From: Chloroflexota bacterium
GTDB lineage: Bacteria > Chloroflexota > Dehalococcoidia > Lucifugimonadales > UBA826
Direction of reading: 5' to 3'
Length of the DNA: 62,020 nucleotides
Assembly (NCBI GenBank): GCA_003228105.1
Contig: QGNN01000005.1
Coordinates: 1 to 62,020 of the forward strand
Below, one piece after another: positions 26,198-35,710 of the stretch (position 1 is the stretch's first letter; the number at the start of each line of letters is the position of its first letter). The notes under the pieces were generated by a model. It saw only the letters and a list, made by a program, of their open reading frames with translations. It was not told the DNA's origin and did not search any database. A program made the position numbers and the translations under genes.

Positions 26198-27024
26198 TTA
26201 TCCCAGCTAATAATGCAGGAAATCCTGCCGTTGGAATTTGCCAATTCCAACCCTTCTTCAGTAGGTTTTAAGTGTGTCTGAAGAGCCCTGATTAGTTTTT
26301 CATCTTTTTCTGTTTCTTGGTTTACATAAAGTCGCTTTCGAAGATCCTGCAGGGCATCTTCATCAGATTTATATATATGTGGACCCAAATGATCCAAGAC
26401 GCTCAGTTCAGGGGTTAGGCCCATATGCCACAAAATGTCCATTAGTTCCGGAACTCCGGGTAAATGAACTCTTTCCTCTCCATGAACAACTTCCCAAAGG
26501 ATTCCAAGATGCGCTTGCGGGGACTTCATAAAAGCAACTATAACAACGTGTTTACTAGCATATCGGTTCACATTTTTCAAAAATTTTTCTATGTCCTCTA
26601 TTCCATACGTGACATGGGAGCACAAAGCCCCTTCGTGAACTTGTATGACCGCATCTTCCCAAAGGGTAAAAACTGGTTCAACATTTAGGATTTTCGCTTC
26701 GTTGCAACTTTTTCTTAGCTCTTCAAGCATACTTCTTGATGAATCTGCAACTGTCACTTTTTTCCTAGATAAGGCCAGAGGCAACGCTAACCTACCAGCC
26801 CCACCACCGATATCAACCAAAGTTTTACATCCGCCGAATTCCTCTTCAAGCCTATCTACTAGAGCATCACCTTTTCGATAGGGATCATTCCTAAATTGCT
26901 CAGCCATGCCTTTCCAAAAATCCTGATGTGGATCGAAGTTTTGTTGAGCAGATATAGATTGGGCGTGATGAACCTGAACTTGACTACGCCACCTTTGAAC
27001 CGCATCTTGGGATTCATCTATCAT
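26194..27024 (-). CDS. class I SAM-dependent methyltransferase
   Basis: A 276-residue protein with the SAM-binding motif LVDIGGGAGRLALPLALSRKKVTVADSS (motif I, about residues 65-92). It has a long N-terminal helical segment and a C-terminal part without an obvious substrate-binding signature. It starts five bases after the NHL gene stop on the same strand, so it is probably translated from the same message as the NHL protein. The substrate is unknown. Confidence 0.85.
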   Translation of the reverse strand: MIDESQDAVQRWRSQVQVHHAQSISAQQNFDPHQDFWKGMAEQFRNDPYRKGDALVDRLEEEFGGCKTLVDIGGGAGRLALPLALSRKKVTVADSSRSMLEELRKSCNEAKILNVEPVFTLWEDAVIQVHEGALCSHVTYGIEDIEKFLKNVNRYASKHVVIVAFMKSPQAHLGILWEVVHGEERVHLPGVPELMDILWHMGLTPELSVLDHLGPHIYKSDEDALQDLRKRLYVNQETEKDEKLIRALQTHLKPTEEGLELANSNGRISCIISWDN

Positions 27025-27029
27025 GAAAT

Positions 27030-27986
27030 TTATGATCTTGTCAGCTTGTTAATTCTGCCGCCAATTAACCATTCAGCTACGAAAATATTACCTTCGCCGT
27101 CTGAAGCTATCCCGTGAGGGCTGTTGAATTTCCCTGGAACCAAGCTGCTGTGAGGAACATTAGGCCACCCTTCATTGAATTTGAAGGCTCCCGTATTTTC
27201 TCCTAGGTAGGCTACTGGTTCGTCATCCACATCCAGCAATGTTATCCGTGACCCCCGCAATTCCGCCACAATAAGAAACTCACCCCAGGCTGCGAAGCCA
27301 CTTGGGCTATGGAGCCAATCAGCCCCAGCACCTGTACCAAATGCTCGTAAGAAACGACCCTGGGGTGAGTAAACTTGAATCTGACCATTACTCCTGTCAG
27401 CTATATAGAGTTCATGGTTTTGTTTTCTTGTATCTATCCATATCCCATGAGGTGTTGCAAATCGACCACCTTCACCTTCAGTCCCATCAATACTCATAAG
27501 ATAGTCGCCAGATTTATTATAAAAATGTATGAGGCTAGACCCGTACCCATCGGCCACAATAATGGCTCCGTCACCTCCATCTTTTTCTTCGTACACAGCA
27601 ACGTCAGTTGGAGAGTATTTTTCGCCAGAGTTGTATGTTTCAATATCCGGCCTTGCAATTGACATTACATGACCACCATCAACAGAAACTTTGACTACCT
27701 GGGCTGACAAATTGTCCGCAAGCCACAAGAATTCATCTTTACCTTCTTGAACAAGGGTCATTCCGTGAGCGTTTTGAACGCCTGCTTCCCATGAGTTAAC
27801 TAGTTCTCCATCCTGACTAAACACTAGAACCTTCGGTTCACTTTGGTGGAATGTTATGACATTCCCAGTTTTAGGACTTACAACTATTCCATGATGGGCC
27901 CAGCCATCTTTCACACTATCAGGACCCGGCGCCTCAACCCATTTTTCATGCCATGAATAATTATGGTTTGAATTTCCTATTTGCAT
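27030..27986 (-). CDS. NHL-repeat beta-propeller protein
   Basis: A 318-residue NHL propeller with repeats such as SPTDVAVYEEKDGGDGAIIVADGYG, TPHGIWIDTRKQNHELYIADRSNG and SPHGIASDGEGNIFVAEWLIGGR. It has no signal peptide. Its C-terminus is nearly identical in pattern to that of the neighbouring NHL protein at 28052-29050 (SPHGIxxDxxGNIxVAEWLIGGRxxKL), showing tandem duplication. A GGAGGT site lies about 8 bases before the ATG. Propellers of this group resemble amidating-enzyme lyase domains and SMP-30 lactonases; the reaction here is unknown. Confidence 0.87.
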   Translation of the reverse strand: MQIGNSNHNYSWHEKWVEAPGPDSVKDGWAHHGIVVSPKTGNVITFHQSEPKVLVFSQDGELVNSWEAGVQNAHGMTLVQEGKDEFLWLADNLSAQVVKVSVDGGHVMSIARPDIETYNSGEKYSPTDVAVYEEKDGGDGAIIVADGYGSSLIHFYNKSGDYLMSIDGTEGEGGRFATPHGIWIDTRKQNHELYIADRSNGQIQVYSPQGRFLRAFGTGAGADWLHSPSGFAAWGEFLIVAELRGSRITLLDVDDEPVAYLGENTGAFKFNEGWPNVPHSSLVPGKFNSPHGIASDGEGNIFVAEWLIGGRINKLTRS

Positions 27987-28051
27987 TTTTGGGGACCTCC
28001 GCCATCATATTTGATATCAGTTGGAATTATTAAAGCTCGAACGGCATACAT

Positions 28052-29050
28052 TTAATTTAAAACTAATTTAGTTAATCTTCCGCCAATTAACCATTCTGCC
28101 ACATATATATTTCCTGATTCATCCATAGTGATTCCATGGGGGCTATTGAACCTTTCTGGACCCAATCTAGAAGGTCTTTCAATCAGTCCAGATTCAGAAA
28201 TTTCATTTGGCCACCCTTCAGAGGATGCAGCAAGATCGTCTGGAAACAAATACCTGACCAAATTATCATCTAAGTCCAATATCGCTAGTCTCGCCTCAAG
28301 TTCAGCCACTATCATCAAATCGCTGCTTATCGCAAATTCACTCGGGGTGGTGAAGAAATCTTCCCCAAAAGTCCTCAAATAGTCTCCATTTAGACTGAAA
28401 ACTTGAACCCTTCCATTGGCTCTGTCAGCGACATAAAGTTCAGGACTAGGTTTTCTACGATCAATCACTATGCCGTGCGGGCAACTGAAATGCCCTGAAC
28501 CGGTGGATCCATCTATTGATAGGATATATTCGCCCTGTGCATTAAATTTATGAACCAGGCTGGCACCATAACCATCGGCTACCCAAATGTCCCCTGAGCC
28601 ACCAAATCGAACTTCGTCGACTGCTATTGAAGTCGGTGCATATCTAATCCGCTGATAATCGTCATGCTTGGGCACAGTCAAGTTTAAGAGCAGGTTACCT
28701 TCCATATCATATTTAAGGACTATCCCTGATTTATTATCTGCCCCAGGTGGATATTCGTAGGAAAACTCTGGCAACCTTTTGGAACCGTTGTCGGCAATCC
28801 AAAAATAGTCGTTTCCGTCCTCATTTACCACTGTAATCCCATGTGCATCTGTGAAATCCCCACACCAAGAATGAATCAAATCACCTTCCTGACTGAAGAT
28901 TAGTATTTCTGACCTTCCACTATCACATGAAACTATACGACCATCTGACATAGTAGCCATCCCTGGATGTGCCCACCCAGATAGCGACTTCTGGGTCTGC
29001 TCGTGCTCTCCCCAATTCTCCACCCAATCGTAATTTGGAGTATTCATCAT
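28052..29050 (-). CDS. NHL-repeat beta-propeller protein (tandem paralog)
   Basis: A 332-residue NHL propeller, paralog of the downstream gene. Shared features are SxxGWAHxGM near the N-terminus, DAHGITVV, DGYGASLVHKFNAQGEYILSIDG and the C-terminal SPHGITMDESGNIYVAEWLIGG. No export signal is seen. AGGAAA supports the start; the first codons are ATG ATG, so 29047 is equally possible. A perfect 12-bp inverted repeat lies 18 bases upstream of the start, in the presumed leader. Confidence 0.87.
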   Translation of the reverse strand: MMNTPNYDWVENWGEHEQTQKSLSGWAHPGMATMSDGRIVSCDSGRSEILIFSQEGDLIHSWCGDFTDAHGITVVNEDGNDYFWIADNGSKRLPEFSYEYPPGADNKSGIVLKYDMEGNLLLNLTVPKHDDYQRIRYAPTSIAVDEVRFGGSGDIWVADGYGASLVHKFNAQGEYILSIDGSTGSGHFSCPHGIVIDRRKPSPELYVADRANGRVQVFSLNGDYLRTFGEDFFTTPSEFAISSDLMIVAELEARLAILDLDDNLVRYLFPDDLAASSEGWPNEISESGLIERPSRLGPERFNSPHGITMDESGNIYVAEWLIGGRLTKLVLN

Positions 29051-29068
29051 ATTTCCTAAGGTGTCGAA

Positions 29069-29094
29069 GTGGGCTGAAAATCTATTTTCAGCCC
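29069..29094. terminator. perfect 12-bp inverted repeat between the formaldehyde-dehydrogenase-like and NHL genes
   Basis: TGGGCTGAAAAT (29069-29080) is followed, after CT, by ATTTTCAGCCCA (29083-29094). It lies 10 bases after the stop of the leftward dehydrogenase gene and 18 bases before the start of the NHL gene. There is no T-run after the stem, so it may be a weak terminator, an mRNA-end stabiliser, or a protein-binding or leader hairpin for the NHL gene. Confidence 0.5.
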
Positions 29095-29103
29095 ATAGTC
29101 CAT

Positions 29104-30255
29104 TTAAGGATGAAGAATTACTTTAGTGTAACCATCCACCCTTTGATCAAATTTCGTGTAGGCGTCTGGGGCCTCATCAATAGAAACCTCATGCGAAACC
29201 ACGAAACTGGGGCTAGCCTTCTCGGCGATAATCAAATCTCTGAGATAGGCATTATATTTCTTTACGTTGCATTGTCCGGTGCCCAAACGCAAACCTTTTT
29301 CAAACAGCTTGCCAAAATTTAACAGTAAAGCGCCCGATTTAGCTGATTCATTCACTCCTCCTGGATCAGAAGGCACGTACAATCCTGGTATTCCCATCAT
29401 TCCTGTGGGTTTGGTTACATCAATCATTTGGTTCAAAACCACATTGGGAACCTCCTCCTGCTCTCCACCAGCAGCAGAGGAGCCTTGAGCTGCTGCTTGA
29501 TATCCAACAGCGTCTATTCCCTTATCAACTCCCGTGTCATTCCTTATGTCTTTAATTTGTTCAACAGGATTACCATTGTCAAAGTTGATTGGAATCGCAC
29601 CAATACTGGCTGCTTTATCCAACCTCTCCTGAACGTGATCAATGCAATACACTTCAGCTGCGCCTCTAATCACTGAGCTATAGGCGGCCATCAATCCCAC
29701 AGGGCCCGCACCAAAAACAGCCACACTCTCACCTGGACTCACATCTGCAAGTTCTGCCCCGTGATATCCCGTAGGAAATATATCAGCCAGCAAGGAGAAA
29801 TCAGCCTCAAACTGATCTCCTTTAGGAAGAGGCAAGCAGTTAAAGTCAGCAAAAGGTACCTGCATATACTCAGCCTGCCCTCCAACCCACGGTCCCATGG
29901 CTACATAACCATATGCCCCACCTGCAAATCCAGGGTTTACCGTGGTGCAAAATCCTGTATAACCCCTCTGGCAGTTTTTGCAAAACCCACAGGCGACATT
30001 GAAAGGCATCACAACTCTATCTCCAACCGATAGGTTTTTAACTGCAGATCCTATTTCTTCGATAACTCCCATGTTTTCGTGGCCAAATACGATACCTGGT
30101 TCAGCGGCTGTCCGCCCTTCATACATATGCAGATCAGATCCGCAAATACAACTCGATGTGATTTTTACAATAACATCATTAGGGTGATTTATTTTGGGAT
30201 CATCAACAGTTTCTACGGCGACCTCAAATGGTTTTTTATAAACAACGGCCTTCAC
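29104..30255 (-). CDS. zinc alcohol dehydrogenase, glutathione-independent formaldehyde dehydrogenase-like
   Basis: A 383-residue zinc MDR enzyme. Catalytic zinc ligands are in SCICGSDLHMYEG and GHENMGVI, the structural zinc cysteines in CGFCKNCQRGYTGFC, and the NAD site in VFGAGPVGLMAAY. The SDLHMYEG start and the long insert after the structural cysteines are typical of the formaldehyde dismutase/dehydrogenase group. It oxidises formaldehyde or other aldehydes/alcohols with NAD. The start is GTG at 30255 with AAGGAGG nine bases upstream. The tetrahydrofolate C1 genes metV-metF lie 12 kb away. Confidence 0.88.
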   Translation of the reverse strand: MKAVVYKKPFEVAVETVDDPKINHPNDVIVKITSSCICGSDLHMYEGRTAAEPGIVFGHENMGVIEEIGSAVKNLSVGDRVVMPFNVACGFCKNCQRGYTGFCTTVNPGFAGGAYGYVAMGPWVGGQAEYMQVPFADFNCLPLPKGDQFEADFSLLADIFPTGYHGAELADVSPGESVAVFGAGPVGLMAAYSSVIRGAAEVYCIDHVQERLDKAASIGAIPINFDNGNPVEQIKDIRNDTGVDKGIDAVGYQAAAQGSSAAGGEQEEVPNVVLNQMIDVTKPTGMMGIPGLYVPSDPGGVNESAKSGALLLNFGKLFEKGLRLGTGQCNVKKYNAYLRDLIIAEKASPSFVVSHEVSIDEAPDAYTKFDQRVDGYTKVILHP

Positions 30256-30443
30256 TGTGTTTCGCCTCCTTGTTTTATGTGACTAACCTACTCAGAACAG
30301 CGCACATACTATTATTAATACAGCCCTCTGACAAATCGTTATATGTAATAAAACATAAGGAAATATGCTTTCATCTCTTTATTGTGATTTTAAGGTGTTA
30401 TTATTTGTTCAAATAAAACCATTTTTAAGTCGGCGGTACTGAA

Positions 30444-31442
30444 ATGAAATATTTGAAAACCATCGGATTTAATTCAAATCAACCTATAGGCCGTGGATTC
30501 AATTATCCATACGATATAGCTTTTAGCGAAGACCACAGGATATTTGTGCTCAACCGGATGGGAGGACATAACTCGTCTGGTATAAGAATTCAAATCTGCA
30601 CCTACGATGAAGATTGGCTGGGTGAATTTGCCACAGGTCCCGGTAAAGGGGATAGCCAGTTTGTGATACCAGTTTGTATGTCATTCAACAGCAAAGATCT
30701 GCTGTATGTGACTGACGAATCACTCAATGACGTCAAAGTATTTGATAACCAAGGCAACTACATCACCAAGTGGACTACAAATAGCAATGGACCTCAGAAA
30801 TTTGCAGGGCCCAGTGGAATTGTGCATGGGTCGGATGATTCTGTTTATCTGGTTGAACAATACGCAAACAAAATAAGTAAGTTCACCGAGGACGGCCAAT
30901 TCCTTTTCTCATGGGGTTCGGAAGGCGACGGTGAAGGTGAGTTCAATTTACCGTGGGGAATTTCTACAGATGTAAAAGGACACCTATTTATCGCAGACTG
31001 GGGTAATGACAGAATTCAGAAATTCACTGCCGATGGAGAATTCATCGCCGCATACGGTAAATCAGGATATCAGGACGGGCAATTAAACAAACCCAGCTCA
31101 GTTGCTATTGATAGCAAAGGATTTATCCACGTAGCCGACTGGGGAAATGAAAGGGTACAAGTATTAGATCCTGACGGTGAATTCCACCAGTTGCTTGAAG
31201 GTGAAGCGACTCTCTCAAAATGGGCAGAAGAATGGCTTGAAGTAAATCTTGATGAGTACGACTTGAGAAAAGAGTCGAATTTGTTAGTCAAAGAACTACC
31301 AAACCATCTTCAAACCCCTTACCACAGGGCATCTCAATCAGAGCCTATATTCTGGGGACCAGTTTCAGTGAAAATAGATTCAGAAGACCGTCTATACGTC
31401 ACTGAACACAGTCGACATCGCATCCAAATATATGAACAATAA
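30444..31442 (+). CDS. NHL-repeat beta-propeller protein
   Basis: A 332-residue NHL propeller with clean repeats: GEFNLPWGISTDVKGHLFIADWGNDRIQKFTADGEF, then GQLNKPSSVAIDSKGFIHVADWGNERVQVLDPDGEF. It begins directly with the first blade and has no signal peptide. It is closer to the classical NHL pattern than the two at 27-29 kb. It lies 40 bases upstream of the DUF1800 gene on the same strand and is probably co-transcribed with it. It is divergent from the dehydrogenase, with a 188-base promoter region between. Confidence 0.87.
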   Translation: MKYLKTIGFNSNQPIGRGFNYPYDIAFSEDHRIFVLNRMGGHNSSGIRIQICTYDEDWLGEFATGPGKGDSQFVIPVCMSFNSKDLLYVTDESLNDVKVFDNQGNYITKWTTNSNGPQKFAGPSGIVHGSDDSVYLVEQYANKISKFTEDGQFLFSWGSEGDGEGEFNLPWGISTDVKGHLFIADWGNDRIQKFTADGEFIAAYGKSGYQDGQLNKPSSVAIDSKGFIHVADWGNERVQVLDPDGEFHQLLEGEATLSKWAEEWLEVNLDEYDLRKESNLLVKELPNHLQTPYHRASQSEPIFWGPVSVKIDSEDRLYVTEHSRHRIQIYEQ

Positions 31443-31481
31443 TCATAGAAAATGTAGTTAAAAAGAAGATACGAGGCAAAA

Positions 31482-32900
31482 ATGGAGTCAACAAATAGAG
31501 TGTTAGCAGCGCATTTGGCAAGAAGGGCTGGATTTGGAGCCACCCCCGAAGAGCTAGATAGTTACAGTGAGATGGAATATGAAGATTTGGTTGAACATCT
31601 AATAACAAAGATAGATTCTTCCCACATATCAGATCATCTGATTTTCAGGAGGCACGTTGATCTCCATACTATGCAGGGACATAACGCCGTCTATTGGGGT
31701 TATAGAATGATTTCAACTGACAATCCTTTCGTCGAAAAAATGGCCTTGTTCTGGCATGGGGTTTTCGCAACCGCTGAAAATAAATTAAACAACATAGGCT
31801 CACTAACAAACCAAATAGATATGTTTAGGAGGCATGGTATTGGTAGGTACGACGATCTTTTGGTTGAGCTGTCAAAAGACCCTGCAATGCTCATCTGGCT
31901 CGACAACCACACCAACCATAAAGATTCGATCAATGAGAACTATGGCAGAGAAATTTTAGAACTTTTCTCTATGGGGGTAGGGAACTATACCGAAGATGAC
32001 ATCAAAGAATGTGCAAGAGCTTTTACTGGATGGACTGTGAAGAACGGGGAGTACCTTTCCATGATGGCAGTTAAAGATTCCATATGGCCCTATGGAAGAA
32101 TCCTATGGCACCACGAATACAGAGCTACTGACCACGATACCGGTGAGAAAAGATTTTTAGGTGAAAGCTCAAATTTCAACGGTGACGGTGTAATAGATGT
32201 CATCTGCAGACAAAGAGACACTGCTAATTTCGTGGCTCGGCATTTATATAATTTCTTCGTTGCAGATGAGGTTCCAGTACCGCAGTGGTCCAGTACTCCG
32301 CCAAAAGATCCTGAAGCAATAAATATCCTTGCAGACACATACATGGAATCCAACCACGATATAAGATCTATAATGAGGGTATTATTTAATTCCGATTTCT
32401 TCAAAAACTCTAAATTCAAAAGGGTCAAAAGCCCTGCTGAATTGATTATTGGAACTCTCAGAAACACTAGAGAATACCAGGTACCAGACGGCGGAGAAAT
32501 AGGTATCTACGACATAGGGGAAGAGTCGGGCTATATGGGTCAGAAATTGCTAGACCCACCTTCGGTCGAAGGTTGGCATACGGGGGAAGAATGGATCACT
32601 AGTGGTTCTTTAGTCGACCGGGTCAATTTCGCTACCAGCCATATTGGTAATGATTCCAATCCAGGAGTTAAAAACCTTATAGAAAGAGTAGGTTTAGAAG
32701 ATAAGCAACCTTGCAAGTTAGTAGATGACTGTTTGGAGGCTCTTGGTTGTGTTGAGATTGAAATAGACACTTATCAAAAATTAGAGGAAGTGGCAGCCAC
32801 TGGATTAAAGAAATCTGATTCTTCTGAAGGGGCCTCTTCCAATTTAATTATCGAACTATTTAAATTAATAGTCTCGAGTCGAGAATACCAGCGGTGTTAG
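31482..32900 (+). CDS. DUF1800 family protein
   Basis: A 472-residue DUF1800 protein. Family landmarks are HLARRAGFGATPEELD at the N-terminus, ILELFSMGVGNYTEDDIKECARAFTGW in the middle and LDPPSVEGWHTGEEWI near the end. The function of DUF1800 is unknown. It is often encoded beside DUF1501, which is absent here, and many members are exported, whereas this one has no signal peptide. Instead it follows an NHL-repeat gene by 40 bases, suggesting a functional pair. Confidence 0.9.
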   Translation: MESTNRVLAAHLARRAGFGATPEELDSYSEMEYEDLVEHLITKIDSSHISDHLIFRRHVDLHTMQGHNAVYWGYRMISTDNPFVEKMALFWHGVFATAENKLNNIGSLTNQIDMFRRHGIGRYDDLLVELSKDPAMLIWLDNHTNHKDSINENYGREILELFSMGVGNYTEDDIKECARAFTGWTVKNGEYLSMMAVKDSIWPYGRILWHHEYRATDHDTGEKRFLGESSNFNGDGVIDVICRQRDTANFVARHLYNFFVADEVPVPQWSSTPPKDPEAINILADTYMESNHDIRSIMRVLFNSDFFKNSKFKRVKSPAELIIGTLRNTREYQVPDGGEIGIYDIGEESGYMGQKLLDPPSVEGWHTGEEWITSGSLVDRVNFATSHIGNDSNPGVKNLIERVGLEDKQPCKLVDDCLEALGCVEIEIDTYQKLEEVAATGLKKSDSSEGASSNLIIELFKLIVSSREYQRC

Positions 32901-32915
32901 GAAATAATCAAATAA

Positions 32916-33959
32916 TTAAAAAAGATTGAAAACTTGATTTTCCTGTTGGAGAACCTGAACGAAGGTAGCACACTTAGGCATGTCTTTTATTTTGGTCGCC
33001 CCGATATAAGTACAAGCTGACCTAACCCCACCGATTATTTCAGTCAGAGTATCTTCTACAGTTCCTTTATATGGGATTCTTATATCCTTTCCTTCTGCCC
33101 CTCTATATCCATCCTTGCGTGCGCCATGGATTTCCATGGCCCTGTCAGAACTCATTCCGTAGAATTCCATCTTCCCATCCAAGATATCGACCTCAGATTC
33201 TTCATGACCTGCCAGCATCCCTCCCAACATAACAAAATCAGAACCAGCACCAAAGGCCTTGGCAACATCTCCTGGGTATACACAACCGCCATCTGCTATC
33301 ACCTGCCCACCAACACCGTGAGCAGCATCTGCACATTCAATGATCCCGGAAAATTGTGGGATACCAACTCCAGTCATTAAACGGGTAGTGCACACTGAGC
33401 CTGGGCCTATACCACATTTGACTATGTCGGCACCCCTCAGAATAAGTTCTTCTGTCATCTCTGCTGTAATCACGTTACCGGCAATTATGGTTTGTTCCGG
33501 AAATTCTTCCCTTATTTGTGCAACAAAATCCACAAAGTTTTCGTGATATCCGTTAGCTACATCGATAGTTATAAACGGAATTTCTGGATATTTTTCCAAA
33601 ACAACCTTGAGGGTTAAAAAGTCGGGAGCATCTTCATCCCAAATTCTGTTGGTCCCAGTACAAATAGATACGTAATTTAGATCTAGCCCACTGGCAACCG
33701 CATCATCCCAGTCCTCTGGCTCGTAATGTTTTCTTAGAACGGTCAACATTTTGTAATTCTGGAGAACTTTGGCCATCGAAAAAGTACCAACACCATCCAT
33801 ACTGGAAGCGATGATTGGAATACCTGTAAATTCTTTACCAGAATTTAAAAACTTAAACTCTCGTTCCATATCAACATCTTTTCTAGATGTTAGTTTGGAA
33901 CGTTTAGGTTTTAATAAAACATCCTTGTAATCAAGCTTTAAATCAGATTCTATTCTCAT
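32916..33959 (-). CDS. guaC: GMP reductase
   Basis: GMP reductase converts GMP to IMP with NADPH. The 347-residue protein matches E. coli-type GuaC along its whole length: [21 protein letters not shown] at the start, the catalytic Cys in [37 protein letters not shown] and [14 protein letters not shown]. The CBS domains typical of IMP dehydrogenase are missing, which separates it from GuaB. It complements guaA at 55.9 kb. It is divergent from the carboxyltransferase gene, and no riboswitch was seen in the 185-base spacer. Confidence 0.95.
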   Translation of the reverse strand: MRIESDLKLDYKDVLLKPKRSKLTSRKDVDMEREFKFLNSGKEFTGIPIIASSMDGVGTFSMAKVLQNYKMLTVLRKHYEPEDWDDAVASGLDLNYVSICTGTNRIWDEDAPDFLTLKVVLEKYPEIPFITIDVANGYHENFVDFVAQIREEFPEQTIIAGNVITAEMTEELILRGADIVKCGIGPGSVCTTRLMTGVGIPQFSGIIECADAAHGVGGQVIADGGCVYPGDVAKAFGAGSDFVMLGGMLAGHEESEVDILDGKMEFYGMSSDRAMEIHGARKDGYRGAEGKDIRIPYKGTVEDTLTEIIGGVRSACTYIGATKIKDMPKCATFVQVLQQENQVFNLF

Positions 33960-34080
33960 TAGTTATCACCGTTGATCCATATGTATGACTGCAAGCCTTT
34001 GCAGTAACTCGACAATCAATTCTAACCATACGACCGAATGAATAATAGGTCCGTTATTTTATCGATGATGGTGTTACAAG

Positions 34081-34107
34081 TTGTATGGTTTGAAAAACCA
34101 CTATAAA
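34081..34107 (+). promoter_or_regulatory. possible promoter of the carboxyltransferase gene
   Basis: TTGTAT at 34081-34086, a 15-base spacer and TATAAA at 34102-34107, about 38 bases before the ATG at 34145. The spacing is short, so this is tentative. Confidence 0.3.
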
Positions 34108-34144
34108 GTTCGCGAATCTACAGCGTCATAAGGAACATCCAACT

Positions 34145-35710
34145 ATGGTTTGGCAAAACGAGATAAATGAACTCGACAAAAGACTAGAAATGGCCCAAGG
34201 AATGGGTGGGCAAGAAGGGATAGATAGGCAGCATTCTAACGGTAAACTAACTGTCCGTGAACGTGTGGAAGCTATTTCTGATCCTGGAACTTTTAAAGAG
34301 TTGTCGGCGTTAGCAGGCAGTGCTCGATACAAAGACAACGAATTGGTAGATTTCACCCCATACCCTAGAGTGATAGGCACAGCACATCTTGGTGGTATGC
34401 GAGTGATGCTGGATGGTGGAGATTTCACTGTTCGGGGCGGGGCAGGGGAGAGAGGCACTGGCAGTCAACCAAGTTCACTGAAATATGCCTTGCAATGGCG
34501 TATTCCGTTAGTTCGTTTACTTGATGCGGTAGGTGGCAGCGTAAGGACATTTGAGCAAATTGGTAGGACATATTTACCAGATGGCGGTGGGACTTCTAAA
34601 GCTGCTGATTTATTAAATGAAGTGCCTGTCGTCTCCGCTGTATTGGGATCGGTAGCTGGATTACCTGCAATTGAAGCATGTCTTTGTCATTTCAGTGTCA
34701 TGGTCAAAGATACGAGTCAAGTTTTCGCAGGAGGACCCCCTGTGGTGAAAGCAGCCTTGGGCTACGACGTTACTAAAGAGGATTTAGGAGATCACAATAG
34801 CCAAGTTTTCAAGACTGGGGTAATCGATAACCTAGCTGAATCAGAAGAAAAGGCCTTCAAGATGATTCGCCAGTTTCTCAGCTATCTGCCCTCTAGCGTC
34901 TGGAAAAAACCACGGCGCGTAGACACCCACGATGACCCAGCTAGGAAAGAGGATGGACTTCTGTCAATTATTCCCCGAAGAAGCAAAAGGAAATATGACC
35001 CTTATAAGATATTGGAATATGTAATGGACCACGATTCATTTTTTGAAATTGCACCGTTTTACGGCCAATCCAAAATAACCGGTTTAGCAAGGGTAAATGG
35101 ATATCCTGTAGGGGTATTAATGAACAACCCAAATCATTTAGGTGGTTCAACTGATGTGGCCTCTGGGGAAAAAACTATAAGGTTGGTAAGCCTCTGTGAA
35201 ACGTTCCATTTGCCAATTGTTTCGTTTGTGGATGAACCAGGATTCATGGTGGGGCTCGATGCCCAAAATCAAGGAATAGTCAGGGCTGGAGCAAGATTAG
35301 TAATTGCAAATGCCCGAAGCCAGACACCGTGGATAAGCTTTTATATAAGACAAGCATACGGTGTCGCCGGGCAGACAAACCACAGACCAACAGGAATGTA
35401 TCACAGATATGCGTGGCCTTCGGCAAAATGGGGTTCTATGCACATTGAGGGAGGAGTATCCGCAGCGTATCGAAGAGAAATAGCTGCCTCGGAAAAACCC
35501 GACCAGAAAAGGCTGGAGATTGAAGCACGGCTTCAAGCAATGGCATCTCCATTCAGAACCGCTGAGGACACGGGAGGAGAAAGCAGTTCACACGGGATTG
35601 ACATAATAGACCCTAGAGATACCAGACCTTTATTGTGTGACTTCATCGACATGGCACAGGACATGCTTGATACCCAGTTAGGTCCTCCTACTTCTCCTTA
35701 TATTCCTTAG
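34145..35710 (+). CDS. acyl-CoA carboxylase, carboxyltransferase (beta) subunit
   Basis: A 521-residue carboxyltransferase of the PccB/AccD type with two crotonase-fold domains. The N-terminal half has LTVRERVEAISDPGTFKEL and the acyl-CoA-binding GGGGG-like region FTVRGGAGERGTGSQ. The C-terminal half has FVDEPGFMVGLDAQNQGIVRAGARL and RQAYGVAGQ. It transfers CO2 from biotin to an acyl-CoA such as propionyl-, acetyl- or methylcrotonyl-CoA. No biotin carboxylase or biotin carrier gene is in the window, so the alpha subunit is encoded elsewhere. AAGGAA precedes the ATG. The last 23 bases overlap the convergent MFS gene. Confidence 0.92.
   Translation: MVWQNEINELDKRLEMAQGMGGQEGIDRQHSNGKLTVRERVEAISDPGTFKELSALAGSARYKDNELVDFTPYPRVIGTAHLGGMRVMLDGGDFTVRGGAGERGTGSQPSSLKYALQWRIPLVRLLDAVGGSVRTFEQIGRTYLPDGGGTSKAADLLNEVPVVSAVLGSVAGLPAIEACLCHFSVMVKDTSQVFAGGPPVVKAALGYDVTKEDLGDHNSQVFKTGVIDNLAESEEKAFKMIRQFLSYLPSSVWKKPRRVDTHDDPARKEDGLLSIIPRRSKRKYDPYKILEYVMDHDSFFEIAPFYGQSKITGLARVNGYPVGVLMNNPNHLGGSTDVASGEKTIRLVSLCETFHLPIVSFVDEPGFMVGLDAQNQGIVRAGARLVIANARSQTPWISFYIRQAYGVAGQTNHRPTGMYHRYAWPSAKWGSMHIEGGVSAAYRREIAASEKPDQKRLEIEARLQAMASPFRTAEDTGGESSSHGIDIIDPRDTRPLLCDFIDMAQDMLDTQLGPPTSPYIP

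Noticed and set aside
32916-33959. IMP dehydrogenase
   Set aside because: There are no CBS domains, the length is 347 residues, and the whole sequence follows the GMP reductase pattern.
33960-34144. Guanine/purine riboswitch upstream of guaC or the carboxyltransferase
   Set aside because: No three-helix junction with the conserved core could be drawn; only a weak promoter-like signal was seen.
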